Source of the DNA: Uliginosibacterium sp.
GTDB taxonomy: Bacteria; Pseudomonadota; Gammaproteobacteria; Burkholderiales; Rhodocyclaceae
Direction of reading: 5' to 3'
Assembly: GCA_016718265.1 (NCBI GenBank)
Contig: JADKDZ010000008.1
Coordinates: 84,688-148,687 of the forward strand
DNA length: 64,000 bases
The notes under the pieces are model-generated. The model was not told where the DNA came from. It saw only the letters and a list, made by a program, of their open reading frames with translations, and did no database searches. This document shows positions 44,262 to 53,900 of this stretch, in pieces. The first letter of the stretch is position 1. Every line of letters begins with the position of its first letter. Position numbers and translations under genes: made by a program.

Positions 44262-45029
44262 TCAACCCGGGGGCGGCGGTTCGGGCAAGGGGCGCTGCTG
44301 GAAGTAGCCACATAGCAAGGCATACACGTCCGGATAGTGCGCGCGCAGCGGCACGGGCTTGCAGAAGAACACCTCGCAGCACATCGCAAAGAACTCGCCG
44401 GGGTCTTCGGCCGCATAGGCGTCCATGAAGAGCGGCAGGCCGCTGTCTGCGCGGGCGCAGAAATCGGCATAGGCCCGACTGAACGAATGGCGCCATGCCT
44501 CAGGACGGATGCCCGGAGGCAGCGGCGGGCGGCCATCGACGTGGCCGTCGAGCATGTCGAGCTTGTGGGCGAACTCGTGGATCACCACGTTGATGCCCGC
44601 ATCCCGCGTCGGATCGTCCGCCCAGGTGAGGAGCACGGGTCCATCGTCCCAGGCCTGGCCCAGCGCTTCCTGCTCGTATTCATGGACCACCCCCGCGGCA
44701 TCCTGGCGGCGCTGGGGGATCATGAAGCCACCCGGGGGATAGACGATGACGCCCTCCCAGCCATCGTAGGCGTGCAAGCCGAGCTTGAGCACCAGCAGGC
44801 AGGCCTGCAGCGCGATGGACAGCCGGGCGGCATTGTCTGGCTCGAAACCCTGGGCGCCCGAGAAAACCTTGCGATCAAGAAAGGCCAGTGCCAGCGCGCG
44901 CAAGGCTTCACGCTCGGCATGGTCGAGATGGTTCAGGCAGGGCAGCGTGCGCTCGACAGCGCGCCAGTCCGCTTCGGACACGGTGGGGATGACCGCCGGC
45001 CACAGCCAGCGCTTAATCTGGGTAAGCAT
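44262..45029 (-). CDS. mtfA: MtfA-type zinc peptidase
   Basis: 255 residues, M90 peptidase family. Zinc motif HEFAHKLDMLDG (His151, Glu152, His155) and downstream FFAMCCEVFF, the Glu-containing helix typical of MtfA. E. coli MtfA controls the glucose transporter regulator Mlc; whether that partner exists here is unknown. The start ATG at 45029 gives the usual MtfA N-terminus. It is divergent from relA with only 49 bases between. Confidence 0.86.
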   Translation of the reverse strand: MLTQIKRWLWPAVIPTVSEADWRAVERTLPCLNHLDHAEREALRALALAFLDRKVFSGAQGFEPDNAARLSIALQACLLVLKLGLHAYDGWEGVIVYPPGGFMIPQRRQDAAGVVHEYEQEALGQAWDDGPVLLTWADDPTRDAGINVVIHEFAHKLDMLDGHVDGRPPLPPGIRPEAWRHSFSRAYADFCARADSGLPLFMDAYAAEDPGEFFAMCCEVFFCKPVPLRAHYPDVYALLCGYFQQRPLPEPPPPG

Positions 45030-45063
45030 CTTGTCAGTCTTCAGCCAAGCTAAAACAAGGGTA

Positions 45064-45072
45064 TGGGATAAT
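45064..45072 (+). promoter_or_regulatory. Candidate extended -10 promoter directly before relA
   Basis: TGG followed by GATAAT (45067-45072) forms an extended -10 element, with no -35 at standard distance. Transcription would begin about 6-8 bases later, which is at or one base from the relA ATG (45079). Confidence 0.4.
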
Positions 45073-45078
45073 CCGCCC

Positions 45079-47283
45079 ATGGTCTCTGTACAACATTCCG
45101 TCGCCAACACAGATGGCGACACCCCCGTTCCCGAGCTTCTCGCCTCCGGTCTTGGCCCCGAGGCCCTGCCGGCGCTGCAAGACGCCGTGACTTGGGCGCA
45201 GTCACTCTATCAAGAGCGGCTGCTGGGCAGTGGAGAAGATGCTTGGCATCACGCGCTCGGCATCGCCCTGATTGCGGTATCGCTTCGCCTGGATCTGGAT
45301 GCGCGGATCGCCGCGCTGCTTTTCGCCGTGCCGGAGTACGAGGCAAACGCCGAGGAGCTGATTACCGAGCGCTTTGGCGGTCTGGTTGCAAAACTGGTGG
45401 ATGGCTTGCGGCGCCTGAACCGGCTGCACATGGTGTCCCACACGCCGGGGGGCTCGCCGGCGGACCTTCACGCCCAGACCGAAGTCCTGCGCAAGATGGT
45501 GCTCGCCCTGGCAGAAGATATTCGCGTCGTGCTGCTGCGACTTGCTTCTCGGGTGCAGACCCTGCGCTTCTTTACCGCCAACCGAGACAGCGTCTCGCTC
45601 GACATCGCGCGCGAGAGTATGGATCTCTACGCGCCGCTGGCGAATCGCCTGGGGGTCTGGCAGCTCAAGTGGGAACTTGAAGATCTTTCCTTCCGCTTTC
45701 TGGAACCAGATACCTACAAGCGGATTGCCAAGCAGCTCGACGAGCGCCGTGTGGAGCGTGAAGTCTTCATTGCCGAGTCGATCGCGCGGCTCAAGCACGA
45801 CGTCGAGGCAATTGGCGTCAAGGCCGAGGTCTATGGCCGGCCCAAACACATCTACAGCATCTGGAACAAGATGCGGAACAAGAACGTCGACTTCGATCAG
45901 GTCTACGACGTCCGCGCCTTCCGCGTACTCGTTCACGAAGTACGGGACTGCTATGCCGTGCTGAGTCTGGTGCATGAGCTGTGGGAGCCGATCCCGAAAG
46001 AGTTCGACGACTACATCCTCAAGCCCAAGGGCAACAACTATCAATCGCTGCATACCGCGGTGCGCGCCGCCGATGGCCGGGCAATGGAGGTGCAGATCCG
46101 CACCTACGACATGCACCGTCATGCTGAACTCGGTGTTGCCGCGCACTGGCGCTACAAGGAAGGCGCGAAGAACGACGGCGGTGCCTACGACGAGAAGATC
46201 GCACTGCTGCGCGAGCTGCTCTCGTGGCGTGAAGAAGTCACCGACGGTGCGGCCTGGGAGCAACACACCCGCCGCATCGCGCTGGACGACACCGTCTATG
46301 TCGCGACCCCGCAAGGCCGTGTCATCGATCTGCCGGCCGGCGCGACTGCAATTGACTTCGCCTATCGCCTGCACACCGACCTCGGCCATCGCTGTCGCGG
46401 TGCCAAGGCCAACGGCCAGATGGTGCCGCTTGATCGTCCGCTCGCCAGCGGCCAGGTCGTCGAAATTGTCGTGGCCAAACAGGGCGGCCCCTCCCGCGAC
46501 TGGCTCAATCCGCAGTTGGGCTATCTCGTCACCTCGAATGCCCGTGCCAAGGTCCGGCGCTGGTTCGTGCAGCAGGAAGAAGAAGAGACGATGGCGCATG
46601 GCCGGGCCATCGTCACGCGCGAGCTGCAGCGAGGCGGCCTCACGCAGACCAATCAGGAAGAGTTGGCCGCACAACTTGGCTTCAAGGATACAAGCGCGTT
46701 CTACCTGGCGGTGGGGCGTGGCGACATCAGTGGCCGCCAGATTCACAACACCCTGCAGCCGGCCGTTCCGACGCCCCCAGCGCCGGAGTTGGTCATCAGT
46801 GAACGTCGCAAGACCTCCCACGACGACGACCGCGTGCTGGTGGTGGGGGTAGGACGACTGCTCACCCAGCTGGCGCGCTGCTGCAAGCCGGTACCGCCCG
46901 ACGCCATTCAAGGGTTTGTGACGCGCGGGCGTGGCGTCTCCATCCATCGCGACGATTGCAAGAGTTTCCTCAATCTCGCCCAACGTCATCCTGAGCGCGT
47001 TGTGCCAGCCGAGTGGGGGCAGCAGTCTGCCAGCAAAGACGCACGGGCCGAAGTCTTCTCGGTCGACATCGCCGTCAACGCCTCAGATCGCCCCGGCTTG
47101 CTGCGCGACATTTCGGACGTCTTTACGCGGGACAAGCTCAACGTCACCGGCGTCAATACCATTTCCAAGAGCGGACGGGCGCACATGCGCTTTACGATTG
47201 AGGTGTCGAGCGGCGCCGTAGCGCAAAAAGCCATTCACCAGATAGCCGAGATTGAAGGCATCGTGTCCGTCGAGCGTGCCTGA
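45079..47283 (+). CDS. relA: (p)ppGpp synthetase RelA (monofunctional)
   Basis: Ribosome-associated stringent-response enzyme making ppGpp from GTP/GDP and ATP. 734 residues: a degenerate HD domain (LLFAVPEYE in place of the HDxxED motif, so no hydrolysis expected), synthetase domain (VYGRPKHIYSIWNKM, YDVRAFRVLV), the acidic EFDDYI motif of monofunctional RelA, then TGS (DDTVYVATPQGRVIDLPAGATAIDFAY), a cysteine-containing segment (ARCCKPVPPD) and a C-terminal ACT domain. The start MVSVQHSVAN resembles E. coli RelA. There is no obvious ribosome site before the ATG. Confidence 0.94.
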   Translation: MVSVQHSVANTDGDTPVPELLASGLGPEALPALQDAVTWAQSLYQERLLGSGEDAWHHALGIALIAVSLRLDLDARIAALLFAVPEYEANAEELITERFGGLVAKLVDGLRRLNRLHMVSHTPGGSPADLHAQTEVLRKMVLALAEDIRVVLLRLASRVQTLRFFTANRDSVSLDIARESMDLYAPLANRLGVWQLKWELEDLSFRFLEPDTYKRIAKQLDERRVEREVFIAESIARLKHDVEAIGVKAEVYGRPKHIYSIWNKMRNKNVDFDQVYDVRAFRVLVHEVRDCYAVLSLVHELWEPIPKEFDDYILKPKGNNYQSLHTAVRAADGRAMEVQIRTYDMHRHAELGVAAHWRYKEGAKNDGGAYDEKIALLRELLSWREEVTDGAAWEQHTRRIALDDTVYVATPQGRVIDLPAGATAIDFAYRLHTDLGHRCRGAKANGQMVPLDRPLASGQVVEIVVAKQGGPSRDWLNPQLGYLVTSNARAKVRRWFVQQEEEETMAHGRAIVTRELQRGGLTQTNQEELAAQLGFKDTSAFYLAVGRGDISGRQIHNTLQPAVPTPPAPELVISERRKTSHDDDRVLVVGVGRLLTQLARCCKPVPPDAIQGFVTRGRGVSIHRDDCKSFLNLAQRHPERVVPAEWGQQSASKDARAEVFSVDIAVNASDRPGLLRDISDVFTRDKLNVTGVNTISKSGRAHMRFTIEVSSGAVAQKAIHQIAEIEGIVSVERA

Positions 47284-47409
47284 GGCACAGGTGCTTGGAC
47301 AGCCGCTTCAGCCGGACTTCTTCGGCAGCCTGTGCTGGCGAAATCCGTCATGCTTGCGTCTACGGCAAGGCAGGCTGCAGAGGTCCGCTGGGTAAGCGTC
47401 TTCAGGCTC

Positions 47410-47435
47410 CCCCCTGCGGATACCGGTCGCGCAGC
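47410..47435. repeat. Left copy of 26-bp direct repeat (duplicate of kinase gene 3' end)
   Basis: Identical over 26 bases to 50900-50925, starting CCCCCTGCGGATACCGGTCG. The other copy encodes LRDRYPQG at the end of the hybrid kinase, whereas this one lies in non-coding sequence 127 bases past relA. Together the copies bracket the FN3/beta-helix gene. Confidence 0.85.
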
Positions 47436-47455
47436 CCGACTATTTATTCAGGCCG

Positions 47456-50400
47456 CTACGGTGCCACGATGACGCCGCCTACGTTATTGGCTGGTTGAAT
47501 CACCGTGGCGCCTGACGTCGCTCTGTTGTCGCGCAAGAGCACACCCGACAGACGAATGTTGTCAGCTGCTTGTGGGTTGCTGGCCCCGCTGTTGAGCACA
47601 ATGCTGTGCAGTTGGTTACGTTCCACCAGAATGTCTGCCATGGGTCCGGTAGCGTAGCCGCTGGCGGGTATCGTAGCCGGGCCGTTCCTCAGGTAGAGCT
47701 TCGCGATGGCCGAGCCGACCTGGACGTTGTTCCGGTATACGTGGCTGGCAGCATTGATCCCGTCAAAAGGGCGTATGCCAAAGCTGTCGTTGACGGGAAT
47801 GCGTGCCGAGTGCGCGACCAAGGACTGGAAGGTGACTCCGGTTTCCGAGCGATTCCCAAGTACCTGATAGTGCCAGGCAGGTGAAATCGCGTTGTAATGT
47901 GAGCCGGCCCAGGCACTGAAGGTGACATTCGGTGTCGTTGCGCTGAAGCGGTTGCCTGCCTTGATTGTGTCCATCGCGGAGTAATACTCCTGATTCTTCG
48001 GATCCAGCGCGTAGTCATTGTCTATATGCAGAAAGCGTCCCTGGTAGTAGTTCACGCCGATTGTGGAGCTGCTGTCTGGCGCAACATCCCATGGCCGATC
48101 AAGGGTGATGGATGTCGCCCCCGGCTGAGCATTGGCGACGTAGCGCCATTGCCCCGCACCACGCCCGTCAATGATCTGAGCGATCATGCCGGCGCCATTG
48201 GTGAAGTTGTAATCCAGATTGAATTGAGCGGTACAAACCGCTTTATCCGCGCTCCAGGCCGTACATGCCGTTTTGCGGGTCGTGCCTGCCAGGTTCAGCG
48301 TCAGGCCTGTCGCGCTTGTGACCTTGCCAAAATAGACCCCGTCGAACCCGTCGGTGGTGAAGCCTACGTTGCGATTTGGCGCCTCAGTCGCGTCGTCACG
48401 CGTGCTGCGGTTGCCCGCCCAGAGCAGGTCGCGTTGATACGGACCTCCCCAATAACGTCCGCCGAAAACCCCAAACGATGTGCCGGGATCCGGGAATTCG
48501 TAGTAATACCAGCCATTGGTGTTTGAATTTCCACGCTGATTGAAGGTGTTGCCCGAGATAATAAAACTATGACTGCGGCCGCCAAAAACCTGAAGATGCA
48601 GCCCCCGCCAATTCAGTACCGAGTTCGTCAGCCTGAAGTGATGCGTGTTGTAGTGGGTGTAAATGCAGTTGAATGCATCCAGGGTCACGTTATCGAGGAT
48701 CGTGTTGCTGGCGTCCGCGACATACAAGGCAATGGGCCAGGGTGCGGGGGTGGAGCCCGTGCCATCGGCTTTCGGAACGAGCAGCCAGGGCGCCGCAGCC
48801 TGGATGGACACGGACGTCATCCAGCTCCGTCCGGGTGTTGCGTTGCGTTCGACCACATAGCCGCGAAAATCAAGACTGGCTTCAAGACTGATGTCCTCCA
48901 TCGCGAAGGTGCCATTCATCAATGGGTGAACTCTGATCTTTTGTCCGCGCACCAGAACGCTGTTACTGCCGTCACCGCGCGTGTTGGGATCCACACTCCA
49001 TTTGAGCAGCGACTTGCCTTTACCGGCGCCTGAAAGCACCGTCTCATTCGGCAGCACGAGCTGCTTGGTGAGCGTGTAGGTGCCGGCCGGAGCGTAGATC
49101 CTGCCGCCGCCGTTGGCGCTGGCCGCGGCAATCGCGGCGGCGAACTTGTCGTCATCCGTGCCGCTGTAGCTGGTGATGTTGAAGACGGTCGTGGGCCAGA
49201 CTTTGGCTTTCTTGACGAAGACGGTATCGAGCGGGGCTTCGATGAAGGTGCTGAACCTTACCCAGCCGGCTTTGCCACCCCGGCCGTTGTGCAGCCAGAG
49301 CTGGTATTCGCCTTCGGCGACACTGCTGGGAACACTAAAGCGCAGGGCGTAGCCGGTGCTGGTGGTGACGCGTTCCGCCAGCGGGAGCTTGGCGATCAAA
49401 GTGCCACCCGTCTTGGCGACGAGGGCGGCCTGGGGGGCGAGTGCGCCGGTGCGCTCAAGCGCAGTGCCGGCGACGGTGAAGGATCCGCCCGGGGTGGCGG
49501 CATCCCCGATGTCGCCCTGGACGAACCAGGGGTCGGGGGTGTTGATGAGGCGGATGCTGTCGGTGGCGCTGCCGTTCTTGAGGCGCAGGGCATAGACGCC
49601 ATTGCTCCAGCTGGCCGGCACCGTGGCGGTGAGGCTGCGGGCGGTGGAGGTGTGGGGGCTCAGGCTGGTCCAGCTGCTGATGGCAGGCGCTTGGGCGGCA
49701 GGGTTGCCGGGGTCTTCGTCGCTGAGTTGGGCGAGTTCGACCTGGGTGCTGCCGGGGACGAGGTTGCCACCGGTGATCAGGAGGGTCTCATCCTTGTTGA
49801 CCGGCTGGGAGACCCAGAAGGCGTGGGGGGCGACACCGACGTTGCCACCGGAACTGCTGCTGGAGCTTGAAGAGCTGGAGCTGGAGCTGCCGGCGCCGGA
49901 GGAGCTCGATGAGCTGCTGCTCGAACTGGAGGATGAGCTGGAGCTTGAGCTGCTGGTCGGGATCGCTTGGGTGGTGGCGGTGAGAGTGACGGCGGGGGAG
50001 GCTTTGCCGCTGGCATCAATCGCGCGCAGGGTGTAGGTGTAGCGGGTGCCGGCGATCAGGCCGGTGTTGGTGAAGCTGAGCACGGTGCCGCCGAGGCTGG
50101 CGATGACGTTGCCGTCTCGCATGAGCTGGTAGGCGACAACGCCGACGTCGTCGCTGGCGGCACTCCAGACGAGGCTGAGACTGGTCTGGCCAACGCTGCT
50201 GAGGGTGAAGCTGGCCGGGGCGGTGGGGGCTTGTGCGTCACCCGTACTCTGGCCCGCCGTCGTGACAAGAAACTCGGCGCTCGCTGGCGAGAGGTTGCCG
50301 GCAGCATCCATGGCCTTGATGCTGTAACGGTAGCTGCTGCCCGGCATCAGGCCGGTGTCGATGTAGTTGAGCAGGTTGCCTTGTACGGCACTCACCAGGG

Positions 50401-50665
50401 CACCGTTGCGGTAGATCTGGTAGCCGGTGACGCCCTGATCGTCGCTGGCGGCACCCCAGCCCAGCGAGACGCTGGTGGCGGTTCGCCCATCGGCACGGAC
50501 GCTGCCCGGCGCACTTGGCGGGGTGACATCCACCACCGCATTCGGGGCCGTGCCACCACTGCTGCCCGTGCTACTACTTTCGCCACCGCCTCCCCCGCCG
50601 CCGCAGGAGATCAGCACCGAGGTGAACAGCGCCAGCAGGAGGCGGGAAACGGGGGACGTGCGCAT
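47456..50665 (-). CDS. Lipoprotein with two FN3 domains, poly-serine linker and beta-helix (pectate-lyase-like) domain
   Basis: 1069 residues. Lipoprotein signal (LLALFTSVLISCGGGG), two FN3 domains (about 50-138 and 148-234), a serine linker (about 240-280), a region of beta-sandwich character (about 285-480, with repeated TVPASWSNGVYALRLKNG and FSVPSSVAEGEYQLWLHNG patterns) and a right-handed beta-helix starting near GGGRIYAPAGTYTLTKQL. It probably binds or cleaves polysaccharide at the surface; catalytic residues were not identified. ATG 50665 has GAGG upstream. It is bracketed by a 26-bp direct repeat. Confidence 0.8.
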   Translation of the reverse strand: MRTSPVSRLLLALFTSVLISCGGGGGGGESSSTGSSGGTAPNAVVDVTPPSAPGSVRADGRTATSVSLGWGAASDDQGVTGYQIYRNGALVSAVQGNLLNYIDTGLMPGSSYRYSIKAMDAAGNLSPASAEFLVTTAGQSTGDAQAPTAPASFTLSSVGQTSLSLVWSAASDDVGVVAYQLMRDGNVIASLGGTVLSFTNTGLIAGTRYTYTLRAIDASGKASPAVTLTATTQAIPTSSSSSSSSSSSSSSSSSSSGAGSSSSSSSSSSSSSGGNVGVAPHAFWVSQPVNKDETLLITGGNLVPGSTQVELAQLSDEDPGNPAAQAPAISSWTSLSPHTSTARSLTATVPASWSNGVYALRLKNGSATDSIRLINTPDPWFVQGDIGDAATPGGSFTVAGTALERTGALAPQAALVAKTGGTLIAKLPLAERVTTSTGYALRFSVPSSVAEGEYQLWLHNGRGGKAGWVRFSTFIEAPLDTVFVKKAKVWPTTVFNITSYSGTDDDKFAAAIAAASANGGGRIYAPAGTYTLTKQLVLPNETVLSGAGKGKSLLKWSVDPNTRGDGSNSVLVRGQKIRVHPLMNGTFAMEDISLEASLDFRGYVVERNATPGRSWMTSVSIQAAAPWLLVPKADGTGSTPAPWPIALYVADASNTILDNVTLDAFNCIYTHYNTHHFRLTNSVLNWRGLHLQVFGGRSHSFIISGNTFNQRGNSNTNGWYYYEFPDPGTSFGVFGGRYWGGPYQRDLLWAGNRSTRDDATEAPNRNVGFTTDGFDGVYFGKVTSATGLTLNLAGTTRKTACTAWSADKAVCTAQFNLDYNFTNGAGMIAQIIDGRGAGQWRYVANAQPGATSITLDRPWDVAPDSSSTIGVNYYQGRFLHIDNDYALDPKNQEYYSAMDTIKAGNRFSATTPNVTFSAWAGSHYNAISPAWHYQVLGNRSETGVTFQSLVAHSARIPVNDSFGIRPFDGINAASHVYRNNVQVGSAIAKLYLRNGPATIPASGYATGPMADILVERNQLHSIVLNSGASNPQAADNIRLSGVLLRDNRATSGATVIQPANNVGGVIVAP

Positions 50666-50885
50666 GGCCAACCTCGGGAAAGGGGGGGGAGACCCGTCGA
50701 AGAATAGCCAGACCTAAACCGAAAGCGCTAAGTCGCCGACAAACGGTAAAGTTATCGAAAAACTTTTCTAATTAAAGACTTGCGAGCGAGTGATGCCCGC
50801 CCGGCCGCACTGGTTAGGGATGTTCGCACGTTCTCGACTCAAACCTTGGTTGTAAGAGTTGCGGCCGGGACACCACCTCTCCCGT

Positions 50886-50904
50886 GGGGGCTCAAGCAGC
50901 CCCC
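50886..50904 (-). terminator. Hairpin at the end of the hybrid kinase gene
   Basis: GGGGGCT and AGCCCCC form a perfect 7-bp stem with a CAAGC loop that includes the kinase stop codon. No T tract follows on the minus strand. Its right arm lies partly inside the 26-bp repeat. Confidence 0.3.
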
Positions 50905-53900
50905 TGCGGATACCGGTCGCGCAGCACGGTAATGAGTGTGGCGAGCTCGGCGCTGGCTTCGCTAAACGAGGGGCCGACCTCCTGGCCGCGCTTGCAGGCG
51001 TGTTCGAGTTGCGCTGCGCTGTGCTGGAGGCGCTCGGCACCCAGTGATGCGGCCACGCCTTTCAGGGTGTGGGCGTGGCGTGTGGCGCCGGTCATGTCGC
51101 CATCGGTCACGGCAGCGCTAAAGCGGCTCGGGAAGTCCGCTTCCGTGCTGAGGAACATGGCAACCACCGCAGCGTATAGCTCTTCGTCGTCGCCCATGGC
51201 TTCAATGGCCGGTGCGGCATTCAGAATCTGCGCTGTCAGGGCGGGCGTGGCTGGGATATCTTGCTGCGCCTCTGTCGCTGCCGTCGCCGAGGTTTGCATC
51301 GTGGGGTCCGGGCCCGGCGAGCAATACTTCTCCAGCGTCTGGTACAGCACGCGGGCGTCGATCGGCTTGGTGATGTAGTCGTTCATGCCCGCTTGCAGAC
51401 TCAGCTCCCGGTCACCGATCAGCGCATTGGCCGTCATGGCGATGATGGGGAGCGACGTCAGCCGCAGATCCTCGCGGATGCGACGGGTGGCTTCATAGCC
51501 ATCCATCACCGGCATCTGGCAGTCCATCAGCACGGCCTGATAGCTGTTCTGGCTGAGGAAGGCAATCGCCTCGCCACCATGGTTGGCCATCTCCACCACG
51601 ATGCCTGCGCGGTCGAGGAATTTGCGCACGAGTTCCTGATTGATGACGTTGTCTTCAGTTACCAGTACCCGCATGCCCTTGAGCGAAGGGGGGGCGGCTG
51701 CGATGCCTTTCACCTGTCGTTGCCGGCCCTGCGGCCCGGCGTCGTGCGCGTCTGTCGATGTGGTGCGCAACGCATTGAGCAAGGCATTGCTCAAAACGGG
51801 TTTTTCCAGCACGCGCTCAAGCCCGGCTTCATTCAGTTCGCGGCTGATGGTCAAGAGGTCATCGTGCATCGCCATGATGATGACAGGCACTTGGGCGAAC
51901 TGCTCGACCTGGCGCAGCTGGCGCGCCAGCGCCAGCCCGTTCTTGCCAGGCATGCGGTAGTCGAGAAACACCGCGTTCCAGGGCATGGCGCTGCGGTGGA
52001 GGTACGCCGGCAGATCTTCGTTCGGCGAAATGGCTTCCACATGCCAGCCTTCTGCACCAAAGGCGCGGCAGATCTCGAGCACGGCTTCGCGCGCCCGCGC
52101 ATTGTCGTCGACGAACAGCAGGTGCTGCGCAGGGGGAATGTCGCGGTGAGGGGCTCGATGGCTTGACGCGTCCAGCTCGGCAAAACAGATCGTGAACCAG
52201 AAGCTGCTGCCGGCGCCGGGCGTGCTCTCCACCCCCATTTCGCCGCCCATCAGGTGAGCGAGCTGCTTGCTGATTGCGAGGCCCAGGCCTGTGCCACCGT
52301 ACTTGCGCGTGGTGGACATGTCGGCCTGGCTGAAGGACTGGAAGAGGCGTGCGGTCTGCTCGGGGGCGATGCCGACGCCGGTGTCGGTGACGGTGAATCG
52401 ACACAAGATCCCGCGCTCATCTTCGTCCTGCTTGTCGATGCGCAAGACGATTTCCCCATGCTCGGTAAATTTGATGGCGTTGCCGATCAGGTTCTGCAAG
52501 ATCTGGCGCAGGCGCAGCGGGTCGCCCAGCATGTGGTCCGGTACGGCTGGGTCAACGATGAATACCAGCTCCAGGCCTTTTGCCTGGATAGCGCCGCTGA
52601 AGATATCGGTCAGGCTGATCAGGGTCTCGGTGATGCCGACCTCGATTTTCTCGATGGCCAGCTTGCCGGCTTCGATTTTCGAGAAGTCCAGAATGTCGTT
52701 GATGATCCCCAGCAGCAACTCGGCCGAGTGGTTGGCTTTGTTGATGAAGTTGCGGAGTTCGGCGGGATCTTTGCAGTCCAACGCCAGCTGGGTCATGCCG
52801 ATGATGGCGTTCATCGGCGTGCGAATCTCGTGACTCATGTTGGCGAGAAACTCACTCTTCGCCTGGTTGGCATGGTCCGCGACCGCGATGGCCTTGCGCA
52901 ATTCGTCTTCCGCGCGGTGGCGGGCCGCCATGGTGTCCAGAAAGTTGTTGAACCAGCGCACCAGCTCGGAAATTTCATCCAGCGTTTGCGGGACAGAGAG
53001 ATGCTGGCTGGTATCGAGGCGATTAGCTTGCAGGTCACGAAAGCCATCCGAGATGCGCCGGATCGGGTCCGCGACACGACGCAGGTAAATCTGGATGAAG
53101 AACACGATCAGCCCCAGGCAGCCAACGAGGATCAGCCCGCCCGTCACCGCCAGTTTCTGCATTGGCTCGGTCAGTGTTTTCTGGGGGATGACGCTGACAA
53201 CATACCAGTTCTTCTCCGGGATCAGGATGTAGCTCACGAGCACATCCTGCTTATCCAGCAGGAGGGGGATCGAGCCGGAGGTGCCCTGCAGCAACTGGCT
53301 GAATTGCGCCTGCAAGGTCTGGCCGATCTGGGCTTTGTCCGGGTGATAGAGCAGCCGCTTCTTGGCGTCGATGACCAGCAGAAACGACCCCGTGCCAAGG
53401 TCAATGGTGCGAAAGTGCTCAAACAGATAGTCGGTCGAGTAATTCACCAGCAGCAGACCGACCGGCGTGAGTTCCAGCGTATTCTCGCTCGCGCGTTTGA
53501 TCACCTTGCTCGCGACGATCACCTTCTTGGTGGAGGACGCCACGTTGATGTTGTCCTCAACACCGTGCCAGGTCAGCGGGGTTTTTGCTTGCAGCGATTC
53601 CTGGAACAGGGCCTTCCGCAGCCCCGTGCGCTCTGCGCTGACGTGCAGGGTGTCGCCCACATGAAACTGCCTCCCCCCCGTGGTAAACAGATCTATCGAG
53701 ACCAGCCCCTTGAGATTGCTGTAGCCACTCAGGATGTAGCCGATACGCGCCTGGGTCGCCAGGGCGTTATAGGCGCGATTGGTGTTGGCCTCGGAGTCGG
53801 CCGAGGCGCCGAGCACGCGGTTGATCTCTTCCACGCTGCCGACATTGGAAGCCAGATTCTCCACCTGATCCATCTGCAGGTTCAGGTAATCGCGCTGATT

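Noticed and set aside
45202..46989. 595-codon minus-strand frame
   Set aside because: Antisense to relA, whose domains are all recognisable; shadow frame of a GC-rich gene.
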